A DNA stretch of 64,000 nt from Rhynchosporium graminicola (GCA_900074885.1 FJUW01000024.1:310001-374000); one strand, 5' to 3'. Counted from the first letter of the stretch, positions 13,269-25,930 are shown. The notes: generated from the letters alone by a model not told the origin. Translations and numbers: made by a program.

Positions 13269-14757
13269 GGTGTATTAGGTAGGGAGTTAGCTATCATGAA
13301 TACAGCACAGCTGTCCTGCAGTCTTGTTATCGCAAAGTGCCGACTTGAGCTGGATCATGGTCTGATGTTCAGATGAGTCGGAGTTGTAAATGCAAAACGG
13401 GGAAGCGTATGAAGGGATGGAATTGGGATGAGGAGCGATGTCCGTGGGGTTTCAAACCGTGCCTGGCCTGGCTGATCTCGTGTCGCTGTAGGTTGCGGTG
13501 AGGCTGGACTCGCTCCTGCTACTGAATGCAAATTCGCGGAGACCCCATGCGTGCGTGATCTGAAAATCTCAATTGGCGATCTTCTTCCTTCCTACCTTTG
13601 TAGTTGATACCTGCCTACCGAGTGAAGATATACTATCCATGTCCCTCCCTCTTGTTCATCCACAATCTTCTTGAACTTAATCTTAATCTTAATCTCCGGT
13701 TAGCAATGCTTGGCGGCGTCGAACCATACCATGATACCAGCACACGCGCCGCTTGTATGTCGATCTCCCGGAAGGCTTCGACGGCCATGATGAGCATCAG
13801 AGTATGATGGAGCTGTGATGCCGATATTGATTAGGTAGGCTGTACCATACAACTCTGTACCTCTCCGACCTATATATATATTGAGATAAAGGGTTTTATT
13901 GAGAAGATATTTCAAGCGGCCTGAAGTAGAAGACTGGGCTCCATTGAATACTTGTACCGCATGGCATGGCCTGGCATGGCATTGCATTGCATTGCGATCT
14001 CTCCCGTGCATTACTAGCATTAGCTTGAAGCCGTGCTCGGGAAATTCGGGGATCAAGTGGACAGATAGCAGGATATTAATAGCAACAGTAGAACCCGGTC
14101 ATCATATAAAACACGTTTGGTCGTGCGCTTCGAAGAAGTTCGATTTCATAGAGCTCAAAAGGTAAGGTGGATATTTCTGTTTGTACGCCAGATCAGTTAT
14201 GATATGTAACTGATTGCAATATTGACAATTCTTCCTAATAGGTAGTTATGTCAATTGAGCCAGCTTGCGTAGCTCTTCTGGAAAGAGGACTGGACTAGCA
14301 ATCATATCAAGTAAATCCTGTGAGATGAAACAAGATTGGAATCCGAGAAGGTATCTATCTCCCCAACTGAAATCAACTTCAAGAGCGAGACACGTTATAC
14401 AGTACCTGTACCTAGTTATGTATTGTAGTGATACTGGGCGCATGGAGGAACGTGACTGCGCGGGTCACCACAGCGAATGTACCCAGGTGTGTAGTAACAC
14501 AGGGGGAACCTCATCTAAAGAAGTGGGCACTCGGGGGGAGGGGGCATGGGGGGCGACGACGACGATGACCATGATATTCACGACTTCATTGCCGGAGAGC
14601 TAAGACGAAACGGATCTGAGTACTGGTCCCCTTGAGAATATCCAATGATCCCTCTATCATGTCCAAGACTACCCACGTTCACACGCTCGAATGCGAACTG
14701 TCTTCCGCCCTACACGACAGAACTTTCCCTCCCCTCTCTGAATAACGGCACATCAAC
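13269..14757. other. Intergenic with short degenerate repeats
   Basis: No supported gene. It contains the promoter side of the RA-PH gene, a TTAATC-type hexamer repeat near 13676-13697, and a run of five-base units (ATGGC then ATTGC) at about 13960-13996. Open frames on both strands are under 120 codons and show no domain. Confidence 0.5.
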
Positions 14758-15405
14758 CTACCTCAAAACGTACGACAACGACATCTGAGCTCCCGTCTTC
14801 TCCCCGTCCTCCTGCAATCGTTGCTCCGCCTTGGAAATTTCCGCCTTCATCTTGTCTGGCGTGAGATCCCCTTCTTCAGCTACACACCACTTCAGATGGA
14901 GGTATCTCAGCCGCTTCGGCACTCCTTCCGCGATTTTAACCATTTCCCTGATATCACTCGTCATCTCAATACCTGTGTCGCTTCTTTGCAACACGATCGA
15001 CTGCTGCTTCAATAGTAATGCAGCTAGGTCCGCATACTCTTCCCTCTGCGTCCGCTTCAACTGTATCGAGAGCATGATGTAGGCCCACTTTCCTTTGGCT
15101 TCGAACCGGTCTTGAAGTTCCCTCCACAGTCTCCTAGAATCGATCGCAAGACCAGCCCAGATATGGAATCTTGATTTGAGATCCTCCGAGAAAGTACTCC
15201 GGATCATTGTAGACAGGCAAATTAGACCCACGTCGTCTGGTCTGTTCTTGTGACCGGGGATGTCGCCTTGTGCGATGAACGCTTCCAGTCTGTGGTTTTC
15301 GAATATTCGTATCATTTCCCTCCTCCAGAAGCAGTAATTGGCTCTTCCTCGCAGCCTTGTGACTCCATTGATCTCTATCAAAAGATTCTTCGGTGCTAGT
15401 GACAT
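14758..15405 (-). CDS. Gag-like (Copia UBN2-type) stand-alone protein 1
   Basis: Single-exon, intact 215-residue protein that resembles the capsid part of Copia-type retrotransposon Gag. It has an early Trp-rich segment (YCFWRREMIRIF), a mid-protein LWRELQDRF-type helix, and the VPKRLRYLHLKW stretch that corresponds to the LP-containing helix of Gag. It shares order and spacing of these elements with its neighbour at 15722-16507, in the same orientation and 316 bp away. No zinc knuckle, protease, integrase or reverse transcriptase frame lies on either side, and I found no flanking long terminal repeats. It could be a domesticated Gag or a young fragment that has not yet decayed. The intact frame favours recent origin or selection. 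The function is unknown. Start is the ATG at 15405. Confidence 0.6.
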   Translation of the reverse strand: MSLAPKNLLIEINGVTRLRGRANYCFWRREMIRIFENHRLEAFIAQGDIPGHKNRPDDVGLICLSTMIRSTFSEDLKSRFHIWAGLAIDSRRLWRELQDRFEAKGKWAYIMLSIQLKRTQREEYADLAALLLKQQSIVLQRSDTGIEMTSDIREMVKIAEGVPKRLRYLHLKWCVAEEGDLTPDKMKAEISKAEQRLQEDGEKTGAQMSLSYVLR

Positions 15406-15721
15406 GTTGCATGCACGTATTAGCTAGCTAGTGGATGATAGCGATTGGCTGATGGCTGTTTTTACGGGATGATTTCCTATCGATGCGGATGTTTACGCCC
15501 GTAGCTTGCACTTGAATGCCTCAATCTCGCATTGTACGATATGGATAAAAAGAATGTTATTCTTGGATAATGAAAACGGTCATTTGGACAATGGACAATG
15601 GACATTGAACTGTTTTGTCTACCTGGTACAAAAGCGATCGATCCTCCGTGCACTACCACTTTCCAGATCCGGAAGGAACCAAACATCGTCTCAAGCCACC
15701 AGTGCACCACTGAATTTCCAA

Positions 15722-16507
15722 TCATCGTCTTGCACCTCTTCGACTTCGACCATCGCTTCTCCGCTCAGAGCCTCGTCTCTCTCCACCCCTTCTGCGCCAG
15801 TTCTCATGACGAGGCTCACGACGAGGCTCACGATGATCCGGACGTCTGATATCTCTAGGTTTCTCCTCCCTCGGCAATTTATCAAACTCCTCCCGTGCAG
15901 CCTTCATCTGCGCTGCAGCCTCTGCCGCAGTCAAGCCTTCATAATCACTCAATCTCCACTTCAACCCTAAATCTTCCAACTCCCGAGGTAGATTCCTGAC
16001 CAACGCGGCGATGTTCTCCAGATCATCCGTGAGTGGCACTCCGGTGGCCGCACGCAGCTTCTGGATCTCGAGGCGCTTGGAGACGAAATCCGCTGGCTCC
16101 ATGAAGTCTTTCAAATGGAGATTGCTAAGTTGGATGTGAAAGCGTATGAAAGCAGCTCTGCCCTTCGGAATCAAAAGGTCGGAATCGGCGATCTTTTTCC
16201 AAAGCTTTTGCGAGTCGTGAAGGACTGTGTCGTCGCCATCCACTAATAGAGCAAGCAGTGGCAAGCTCATTGTCTGCTGGATATAGCTGGATGCTAAGCT
16301 GAGATTTTTCACGTCTTCTTCCGAGGGTGTGACGATGGTGTCCGCGAAGGCTTTAAGACGGATATACTTGTTGAGTTTATGGTGTCGGAGCATTAGTCCA
16401 ACCCGATGGGACCAGATATGACTATTTTCCATGTTGAGCTTGACGTCCTCATCCCAGCTGGATGGTTCTACCAGTTCGCCAATGAGTGAGGTGGATGCTG
16501 AGGCCAT
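15722..16507 (-). CDS. Gag-like stand-alone protein 2 with arginine-rich tail
   Basis: Single-exon 261-residue protein, intact, with the same Gag-like topology as its neighbour: HIWSHRVGLMLR near residue 30, an LWKKIADSD helix, FIRFHIQLSNL, then NLPRELEDLGLKW followed by a Glu/Ala-rich helix. The last ~50 residues are extremely basic (repeats of RR, RG and ER) and replace the CCHC zinc knuckle expected of a retroelement Gag. Such a tail could bind RNA, which is inference. The pair probably arose by tandem duplication, judging from the common order LW, then F-IQL, then LP or VP, then LKW. No pol gene is attached. Start is the ATG at 16507. Confidence is high that the frame is real and moderate for the family. 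Confidence 0.6.
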   Translation of the reverse strand: MASASTSLIGELVEPSSWDEDVKLNMENSHIWSHRVGLMLRHHKLNKYIRLKAFADTIVTPSEEDVKNLSLASSYIQQTMSLPLLALLVDGDDTVLHDSQKLWKKIADSDLLIPKGRAAFIRFHIQLSNLHLKDFMEPADFVSKRLEIQKLRAATGVPLTDDLENIAALVRNLPRELEDLGLKWRLSDYEGLTAAEAAAQMKAAREEFDKLPREEKPRDIRRPDHREPRREPRHENWRRRGGERRGSERRSDGRSRRGARR

Positions 16508-17235
16508 AATTGCTAGAATAGTCTTTTTTTGCTGCAGCCTGCTTGTCGCTCGCGACGGTGGTTTCTAAATGGGTACCGATATTGCGGCGAGGCCAATTCT
16601 TTGCTTTTGAGGACCAGGTAAGCCTTTGTCTCTTCGATATCCGGAACACACTGCGGAATTCACCAGCCTTTGTCCATCATCGAATGTATTCAACTCGGCA
16701 GCCGCCAATACGTCCGTTTCCGGCGCAATATCTTTCTGATTCATTATCCTGCAGAAATCTGTTATGAAACGCGCTGGTGATAAAATTATCACAGAGGAAA
16801 CTTTGCTAACTTTGGTCTGTACTGCAGTATTGTTTATAGACCAATATACCAAGCTCCAACGCTCATAAATCGCAAATTCTCCCCCCGTTCCTAAATAGTA
16901 ATCAATGCCAAAATTAATTACATAGCCCGATTATATTTCATTTGCGGCTTCTAACAGATTCCTAATTACATGCGTTGTGAGATCGCATTCAAGTCTGTTG
17001 ACAATCTCCAATCTTGAATTCAGGCTCATCTATTCGGCATTCCGGTATTCAGCCTCGAAAGAACTCGGTACAATTTCCCAATCCACTGCTGCGTATAATA
17101 CTTCTAGTATCCTAGCTCTAAGTGACGTGTTCCAACCCTTCCGACACCGAGAGAGAATAACGCCGCTAGAAGTCCGCTCCATTCTCAGCTACAAAAAGAA
17201 CTGAGTGACTCTGCAATTACCTAGCGTCCACCATC
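16508..17235. other. Intergenic, nothing recognised
   Basis: About 730 bp between the Gag-like gene and the DUF7730-like gene. It is moderately AT-rich and has no supported coding frame. No terminal repeat matching the far side of the Gag-like pair was seen. Confidence 0.5.
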
Positions 17236-18277
17236 TCATTGTTCACCAGAAACCTTCACCACAAACTCGCCGTCGACACGTACATCCTTCAAAAGACCCA
17301 CGATTTTGGCTTGCTCAACACCAGAATGAACATGGCGATGAATCCTCATGGTTACTCTCTGCAACCCAGTCATCTTAGCCAAAACGTCGCAGATAGCTGC
17401 CCACTGCTCGAAATTTATCTGGGCCATCTCGGGCGAAACCTCATAAGTTGACGACAGAGCTTTGTTCGCCGAGATGCCAGATTGCTTATCAAATACAGCG
17501 GAGATCCAGATGACTTGAATGTGATTGAGCTGTTCGCGGTGCGCTTGAGTCAAGAAGCGATGAGCGGATGGAATGTCCAGAAGATCGAATGAGTGCTGCG
17601 AGTACAGCAAGCGCGTCGCTTCTGAGTGCCTGAGATGACAGTGAGTACCTAGGGTACGCAAAATACCGTTCGGGGATAAGAAGTATTCACAGGAGCTAAA
17701 GAAGTTCTACTCACATGTGCCGACAACTCAAGGAAATCGCCAGATACAGCCCTTGAAAACGTGGAGGATCACAATCGAACGCTTTCCAACCTCTGCAAGA
17801 ATCGTGTTGCGTAGGCCAACTCTTCGTCATTGATAAGGCGAGCTTATCTTCAGATCTTGTTACGCAAGGTACATAAGTCAATCTTCTCGTCCTCGCAGGA
17901 CTTATTGGGCTATCAAATTTGCCGGTACCGAAATCGCCTTGCTCATAATCACGAACGATGTGCACTTGAACTCGTCAGTATTGCTTTTGATTCAATTTTC
18001 GTCTAATCTCCCTTGCCCAGAGAACCGAATCTGGATGCTTCCTTCACATGCTCGGAAAAAATCTATGGGAGTTCTTCAACTTACAACGCTTCGTCCAGCG
18101 CCAGTCAGCCATCACATATTGACATACTATCCGTTGGAGCTCTACTGGCAGTCGCATAAGGGGACAATCGGCTGGAGAATTGACCAATATCAATCCAGAA
18201 GACTGAGAGGGGCCGTCCTGGTATTGCATCTTGGTTTCAGAACAACGCAATCTATCATTCTGAGCCAAGAATCCCAT
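17236..18277 (-). CDS. DUF7730-like fungal protein with LPxEL N-terminal motif
   Basis: Three exons (18085-18277, 17715-17964, 17236-17629; introns 120 and 85 bp) give 278 residues. Intron 1 has GTAAGT and a TACTGAC branch site, and intron 2 has GTGAGT. The protein has the layout of a large, uncharacterised fungal family: LMRLPVELQRIV near residue 40, a variable middle, then LAISLSCRHMHSEATRLLYS, which matches the usual 'classical Cys, then EA, then LYS' core. It is followed by a Phe-Asp segment (HSFDLL) and a region with HIQVIWIS. The LP-EL motif is F-box-like, but a full F-box is not evident. Function in this family is unknown. An alternative start is the ATG 16 codons downstream. The frame is continuous across all three exons, which supports the model. 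Confidence 0.72.
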
Positions 18278-21200
18278 GCTACTCAGCCGATTGCGTCAAG
18301 AGCCTGCAAATATAGTACATATATCGACTTTCAAAACGCAACAAGGAGAAAAAGACGGGCAAGTTCAATCCCCTTAATAACAGGACCATGGATCCATTAC
18401 GCCTCGACTTTAGAGATACGATTTGGTTTGACCGGTATAAGGAGTCACAGAGCAGAATCAAGATCTGTAATGGGGGAGTGCAGGAGGTATTGAGAAGTAG
18501 GTCGTCTCGATGGGCGACCTCGTGGGTATTACAGCATCGCGAGCTAACTACTTCTTGTTTGGTTCCCTCGTGTACAGGTCACACGGGACAGGAAGCCCAT
18601 CCATCACCTCACATATGCACATCAGCCACAGGGGAGAGGGGCAGGAAGGTCTCGTTGGCTGTCTCCGTCATCTACCTCGGCCGAGTTCTCTCTATTGCAT
18701 GAAGCTGCTGATATTGCTAGCTACTATCGACAGTATTGATAGCCTTGACAGCTCAGTTCCGTCATCGCGTACCAAGCCAGGTCTCTGCATGTGTATCCGC
18801 ACGGGCCGTACCATCCAAAGTCTGTTCCACAGCAGTGAAGATACCAGACGACAAGCACACTTACTGCTTCCCAGCGTCTGATAACCAGACAAATAAATCA
18901 AAAACTCGTTTGGTTGGTCCTCTTTGGTCCCGAAAGTCTTTTAGCGCCCGCTTTGCAGCGCGACAGACGCACGATGCTGCAGCTCGCTTGCAGGAGACCC
19001 GCTCAATGGTCAATCCGGCTAGTCTCGTAGGATTCAGCTCATCACTGCGTCTACCACATGCAGAAACGTGCATCAATATTCCGTTGTAGTAAGTACTGCA
19101 TCCTATCGCAGCATCTCGTTTTTTGCTGGTTGCAGATTAGAAGGCCTGCTGAGCTCAATTAGCATACTCGGTAAACTTTCAAGACTTCGGATAGCGGTTA
19201 AATGAGTTGGGACCCGGAGATAGGAATTTGCAAAGGCGCAGGAAGTTCTGCAGCTCTTGCTGATAATCCACTTTGTTGACGGGATTGTGGCTTGTGGATG
19301 TTGTCGAGGTTTGGCCCGAATCTTGGAAAGAGAAAACCGGCTTGGAATTTTTCCTATATTCAAGATCTTGTAAGATATATATGTAGTGTTAAGTATTCTG
19401 TTTTGCAGTGACAACGCCCGAGAATGCAGACCCGGTCTCAGAATCACTGTCAACTCAATCAAAAGCCTTGGGGTATTCGAAGTCTCACCTTTTCCTTTTT
19501 TATGGTGTCTTATACCCACGATCTCCAGTGCGTTCCTGTGTTGATTTGCGTTTAGAGTTTAGAAGCTTTTGGCGGTCATTTCGTCCTGTTGTGAGACATG
19601 CAGGCATGTGAACAGAAGAGAATGAACATAATGTAAATTAGCAGCTTTATGAGTTTAAATAATTACAAGCTTAGTTTAGAGCATCCTTTCTTCATCTATG
19701 TGATATCACTTCGAGTCAAGTCAATTGAAGTCAAGTGAAGTGAAGTCAAGTCAAGTAATAGATGATTGACCGACAAAATGGCGAGGTTCTAGTACGAGTT
19801 TGACTTCAACACTCTTCCGGCGTCGGCGGATCAGGTAGGAAAAATTGATCTAGATGAATTGCCCAGGCTGATTGGATAATCATTCTAGTGAGTTCAACCG
19901 CAAGGGGTGATTTCGACCAGATAAACCTGGATTTATCTACAAGTATCCACAAGCTACTCGTTTGGCTTATAATCGGAAAGAAGGCAACTAAGATAGATGC
20001 CCTTCGAGAACGGCTTGTTTTATAGGAGTCATACTATACAGATTGACCTATTCGGTATTATCCCGCGCGATCTATGTAAATGAATTGCAGCCAAATTGGG
20101 AACAGACGGTTTTGAGACTGCGAGTAGAATGATTGTTGATGAGATTGAGGAAGGAAGTGTTGGACTTATAGGCAACGCTAGCATATGAGAAAGAGAGGTG
20201 GTAGGTGGCGACGTTCGGACATAGAGGAATTCGGGATCATGCCGGAATTTCTACCTTAGAATTTACCAGAATCTTTTTCAAAGATTGTTTAGGGATATCA
20301 GAACTCTGGTCGTGCTTTTGAGACTGAGCAATAACACCCAACTCTGCGTATACTGTATGCCTAGTCTTATCCCCTACATTCTGAGTTTTCTGCGAAATAA
20401 CTGTTGGCCAGCGGTTGTGAAAAGGGGTTTCCAACGTGGAGATGTAATACAAGGACTATTTATAAAGTACGATTTACATAGCGCTACAATTTGTACGACA
20501 TGGTTTCGAATGCTTTCCGAGATTGGCGTATTTTTAACTGTCTGTTTTTCAATCGTGTCTGTATCGAGTTATTAAACGTATCCAAACCCCTCGCACACAA
20601 CAGTGCAATAGAAATACTCTCTTCTAGTTCTCAGCCACGTTGACTGCGAACTCCTAAGTTCTGTTCGAGCAACTCACCAAATGCCGATTTGACCAAGATC
20701 ACCACGAATTTGACCTATACCTATAAAGTTTGGCCAACATAATAGATCTTAGATAAGTTGATAATCATTAGACAGTAAATTATTAATTAACGGGGTAGGG
20801 ATAGGCGAACTAAAATATAACTAAGATTGGATGCTAGTTTAATCTGAATTCTGATTCTCCTCTTGTTGATGAGGTCAATCCTGTGACTAAATTTCAAGGC
20901 TTCGTTACCTTATTAGTCGGATATCTATTCTCCCATCTACCTTTCTATAACACCGAGTACTATTATCTCCATATTACTATACCTTCTCTTAGTACTGTAA
21001 ATATCGGTAAATCTCAAAGGGGGGCACGATTTGGTCAGAAGGAGAGGTGCTAGTACTACTACTTTTCCTGGAAGCTCTCCTACTCCGTTGCCTAGAAGAA
21101 ACAGGAAGTCACAGGTAAGATTCATGCCTCCCAGGTGTCGAAAAGCCAGGGTAGTAGCGGTTAAACTATAGGAGTTGTATTTCTATGATTGGAAACTCCC

Positions 21201-21612
21201 CCTTCACATCGAATTTCTAGCTTGATTGAATGTTGGCCATATACAGAGATTTAGTCAAAATCGCAATATTGATCAAAATCGGATTATTTTGGCCAAATCG
21301 GCATTTGGTGAGTATAACGGAACAGTGCTGATGCAACGAGAGAATAGGTCCCGGGATGGAAGATAGATGCCTTTAATTCGATTCGGACTTAGGGAAATGA
21401 CTGTCCTCTAATCTGAACTGAAAATACTGCTCAAAAGCACCAGCCAGACCTCTTAGTGCTTATTTACTTACAGCCGATTGGCTCGTCTTTGCGTCCGACC
21501 GGCGGGCCGACTTTTCTCCGCACCGCTCCGATCCGAATCAAAATGTGCCCCTCGTTCGAAATTGATTTCTGACCCCGCGATTTGGCTTTGTCCTCCACCA
21601 AAACCCGCGACA
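18278..21612. other. 3.3 kb spacer, no supported gene
   Basis: Only short unrelated frames. A degenerate tandem tract of GTCAA/GTGAA units lies at about 19710-19760. The right-hand end is the ADE6 promoter. A possible 3' splice site (TTACTTACAG ending at 21473) sits ~140 bp before the ADE6 start and could close a leader intron. Confidence 0.45.
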
Positions 21613-24600
21613 ATGGAGTTTCTTACAATTCTTGGAGAGTCTTGCTTCACGGCTGCAGACGCAAAAAAACTGAAGAAGGCCATAAACAATTCAGATTCAG
21701 GAGCACTTGTCACGAAGGTCCGGGGATACTGGGTGCATTATGTGCACTTCAAGACTGGAGACGCCACACAAGTGAGGATATAAAATCCTGCACTGCAGAG
21801 CTACAGCTGATCTATTGCAGAATGTGGAGAAGAAACTACGACAACTGCTTCCAGGTTCTGATTCGGAATCGAGCGACATCCTCAAGAATCCAGGAGCCCA
21901 GACTCAAATCTACCACATCACACCGCGAAACATCTCCCCATGGAGCTCGAAGGCTACGAGCATCGCATATGTTTGCGGATTGAAGTCAGGAGTAAACCGA
22001 ATCGAAAGAGGCCGAGTGGTGCTGCTGAATGTTGAACAGAACGGGGAGCAATCGAGCTCGAACAATGTATCATTCCGGGATGAGCTTTATGATAGGATGA
22101 CGGAGAACTTCACGACGTCCGCACCAGACATGCATGCTATGTTTGGGGAGGACCAGTCGTATCCACTGGAAGTTATCGCGTTGGGAGAGGACGACTCCAA
22201 CAGGCTGGAGATACTGAAGGGTTACAACACCCTTCGAGGCCTTTCTTTAGACCTGCCCGAGATGGAATATTTGGTTCAAGCTTGTGAGTGACAGAAGTTT
22301 CAACCCAATCCATGGAAATGACACGCGAGGAGCTTTTACATGTCCAAATGCGACTTTATTCCATCTGAAGACCTTATTGGGAGTAGATACTAATAGAACC
22401 AGACAAACAGCTTGGGAGAGACCCTCACGATATCGAATTATTCATGTTCGCACAAGTCAATTCCGAGCATTGTAGACACAAGCAATTTAACGCAAACTGG
22501 ACTATAGATGGAGTTTCTATGGGCAAATCATTGTTCGAGATGATTCGGAATACCCACAAGGTAAGCCCAAAATATACGGTGTCAGCATACAGCGACAACG
22601 CCGCTGTGCTAGAAGGAGAAGTTGCCAGTTTCTGGGCGCCCGACTACTCGACTGGCAGCTGGAAGCAAACTAAGGAGAAAGTACACTTTCTGGTTAAGGT
22701 ACGCAATCCTCCCGAGGATTCCGAGTTTGATCGGCTAACCCTTGTGCAAGGTCGAAACACATAACCATCCTACCGCTATCTCTCCATTTGCGGGGGCAGC
22801 CACTGGCTCTGGTGGTGAAATCAGAGATGAAGGTGCTGTTGGAAGAGGCTCTACTCCCAAAGCTGGACTTTGTGGGTTCTGGGTGTCCGATCTCTTGATC
22901 CCAGATCACAAAAACCCTTGGGAAATAGATCTTGGAAAACCATCACACTATGCGAGCAGTCTAGATATCATGCTCGAAGGCCCAATTGGTAGCGCAAGAT
23001 TCAACAACGAATTTGGCCGTCCTTGCTTGACTGGATGTTTTCGCACGCTCCTCGCCGATGTTGATACTGGAGTTGACGGCCGTGAAGTTCGGGGCTATCA
23101 CAAGCCGATCATGATCGCAGGTGGAGTCGGTACCGTCAGACCACAACATGCTCTTAAGAACGGACGAGACGTACAAGAAGGGGCACATATTATTGTTCTC
23201 GGTGGCCCAGCTATGTTAGTCGGCCTTGGAGGTGGCGCTGCATCGAGTAACGCATCCGGGGAACGTTCCGTCGAGTTGGACTTCGACAGTGTTCAAAGAG
23301 GAAATCCCGAAATGGAACGTCGTGCACAAATGGTTATCAATGCGTGTGTAGCTCTCGGGGATAACAACCCAATTGCATTCATCCACGATGTAGGCGCTGG
23401 TGGCCTTTCTAATGCTCTGCCCGAGCTCGTCAAAGATGCAGGATTTGGAGGCAAATTTGAGTTGAGACAAGTCGAGAACGCAGATAAAAGTATGAGCCCC
23501 CTACAGATATGGTGTTGCGAGGCTCAAGAGCGATATGTCATGATCGTGAACAAAAACAACATGAACCGATTCGTTAGTATCGCCAATCGAGAACGTGCCG
23601 GCTTCTCTGATGTCGGTACTGTTGTCGCTATGGATGCAAATGGACACGGAAGCCTTGTTGTGACCGATCGAGAATCAAATGTGTACCCTCGACCAATTGA
23701 CCTGCCGATGTCTCTCCTCTTCCCCAAGGACAAAAAATTGGACCGAGTTGTCAATTCTCGGAAACTCGTCTTGACGCCTTTCGACGGACGACAATCCCTT
23801 GTTGATGCATATCCACAAATTCCCGAGCATGATTTGCTCAGAAAGGCCGTCGAGCGCGTTTTCCACTTACCGGCTGTTGGATCCAAGTCTTTTCTGATCA
23901 CTATTGGAGACCGATCAGTAGGAGGAATGTCTGTTCGCGATCAAATGGTCGGTCCATGGCAGACTCCAGTTGCAGATGTAGCAGTAACTGTGACAGCTTT
24001 GAACATGGGCGATAAGATCAAGACTGGTGAAGCAATGAGCATGGGAGAAAAGCCTAACCTCGCCCTCATCTCGCCAGCTGCATCCGCCAAGATGGCTGTT
24101 GCAGAAAGTTTGATGAACTTAGCTGCTGCACATATTCTTCGTGCTGATGAAGGAGATCTGGCCCGAGTCAAGTTGTCTGCCAACTGGCAGGCTGCGGTGA
24201 ATCATCCTGGTGAGGGTGCCGCGCTCTATGAAGCAGTACATGCTATAGGCATGGAGTTGTGTCCAAGCTTGGGCATTAGCATTCCTGTTGGTAAAGATTC
24301 TACGTCGATGAAGGCATCATGGAAGGACCAGAAGAGCGGCGAAGCCAAGAGTGTTACTGCTCCTATGACAGTTGTGATCTCTGCTTTCGCTCCTGTCGCA
24401 GATGTCAGAAATACCTGGACCCCCGCCCTTCGAAGACTTGAGGATGTTGGGGAGACAGTGCTCATGTACGTTGATCTTGCTCAAGGCCACAAAGCTTTGG
24501 GCGGGTCCGCACTTGCCCAGACCTTCAGAAAAATTGGGAACGAGGTGCCGGATGTGAGAGATCCTGACTTGATTCGGGACTTCTTCGATGCGATTATCCA

Positions 24601-25930
24601 AATGCATGAGATCGATGTTGTGCTCGCTTATCACGACATATCTGATGGTGGACTCATCACTGCTGTTGCCGAGATGATGTTTGCTGGTCGATGTGGTGCT
24701 GAGATCATGATAGATGGATTTACAAATAGCCCTTCCCTATCACATGTACTGAAATCACTCTTCAATGAGGAGTTGGGTGCGGTCTTCCAAGTCCGCAAAT
24801 CAGACGAAACGAGATTTAGGAGCTGCTTCTCAACCTGTGGTCCACCTTCCGGTATGGTCAGGAAGATCGGTCGCATTCCGGCAGTCACAAAGCAGGAGCT
24901 TTCTGTTCGATATGGTCAACAGTCGATACTTCATATGCGTCGTTCGGAAATGCAACAGATGTGGTCCAACACATCTTATCAGATCCAAAAAATCAGGGAC
25001 AACGTTGACTGTGCCGAATCAGAATTTGAGACTATCAAGAACGACCGAGACCCAGGACTGCACTACAAACTATCATTCGATCCCAAAGAAAACATCATGC
25101 CGCTGACTTCCTCAATAACATCCGTGTTTGCAAAAGTACCTCGTGTCGCCATTCTCCGAGAGCAGGGTGTCAACGGCCATGCAGAAATGGCCTTCGCTTT
25201 CAAGGTCGCCGGATTTGATCCTGTCGATGTACATATGACGGATTTAATTTCTGGAAGAACACTTTCGGACTTCGTCGGCATTGCAGCTTGTGGTGGATTT
25301 TCATACGGTGATGTACTAGGTGCTGGACAAGGATGGGCCAAGTCCATTCTGATGCACGAAGAGAATGCACGACCGGAGTTTCAAAAATTCTTCGCTCGTC
25401 CCGATACATTTGCTTTAGGAGTTTGCAATGGCTGTCAAATGCTCTCTCGCATCTCGGAGCTCATACCTGGTGCACAGCACTGGCCTACATTCCTCCAAAA
25501 TGAGAGCGAGCAATTCGAAGGTCGTGTCTCTATGGTGAAGATCCAGGACAACAAAAAGAGTCCCTCGGTCTTCTTCCACGGCATGGACGGGTCATCTCTT
25601 CCCATCGTGGTTTCTCATGGTGAAGGTCGTGCCTCGTTCAAGAATGTCTCGGATCTTGAGGCTATGAACGAACATGGTTTGATCCCTTTGCGATACACCG
25701 ATAACTTGGGTAATGTTACCACCCGCTATCCTTACAATGCCAATGGCAGTCCCGAGGGTATTTCCGGTGTAAGAAGTTTGGACGGCAGGGTTCTGGCCAT
25801 GATGCCGCATCCAGAGCGAACCATCATGGCGGATGTTGGCTCTTACATTCCTCGTGAGTTAGTAGGCCAGTGGGGGGAGTTTGGACCTTGGGTCAGGATG
25901 TTCAAGAGCGCGAGGCGATGGGTTGGTTAG
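21613..25930 (+). CDS. ADE6: Phosphoribosylformylglycinamidine synthase (FGAM synthase)
   Basis: Cytosolic enzyme of step 4 of purine biosynthesis: FGAR + glutamine + ATP to FGAM + glutamate. Exons 21613-21771, 21821-22283, 22403-22698 and 22751-25930 give 1365 residues, the normal size for the large single-chain PurL. Introns are 49, 119 and 52 bp; the second contains a perfect TACTAAT branch site and the third GCTAAC. The first junction is the least certain, since several AGs lie close together. Visible marks include [12 protein letters not shown] (FGAM synthase signature) after intron 2, VETHNHP from residue 307, the Gly-rich ATP-site segments [19 protein letters not shown], and [13 protein letters not shown]. 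The C-terminal glutaminase domain starts near 1103, with nucleophile Cys1198 in GVCNGCQM and His1326/Glu1328 in PHPERT. The usual PFPGAATG reads PFAGAATG here. No frame damage is seen. Confidence 0.97.

Noticed and set aside
11159..13278. Several plus-strand open frames over the RA-PH gene
   Set aside because: They are antisense shadows of a long, domain-bearing minus-strand gene and show no domain of their own.
14600..16900. A full LTR retrotransposon around the Gag-like genes
   Set aside because: No matching terminal repeats, primer-binding site or pol frame could be found on either side.
22961..25810. Many minus-strand open frames inside ADE6
   Set aside because: Antisense to a fully conserved enzyme; a by-product of its codon use.
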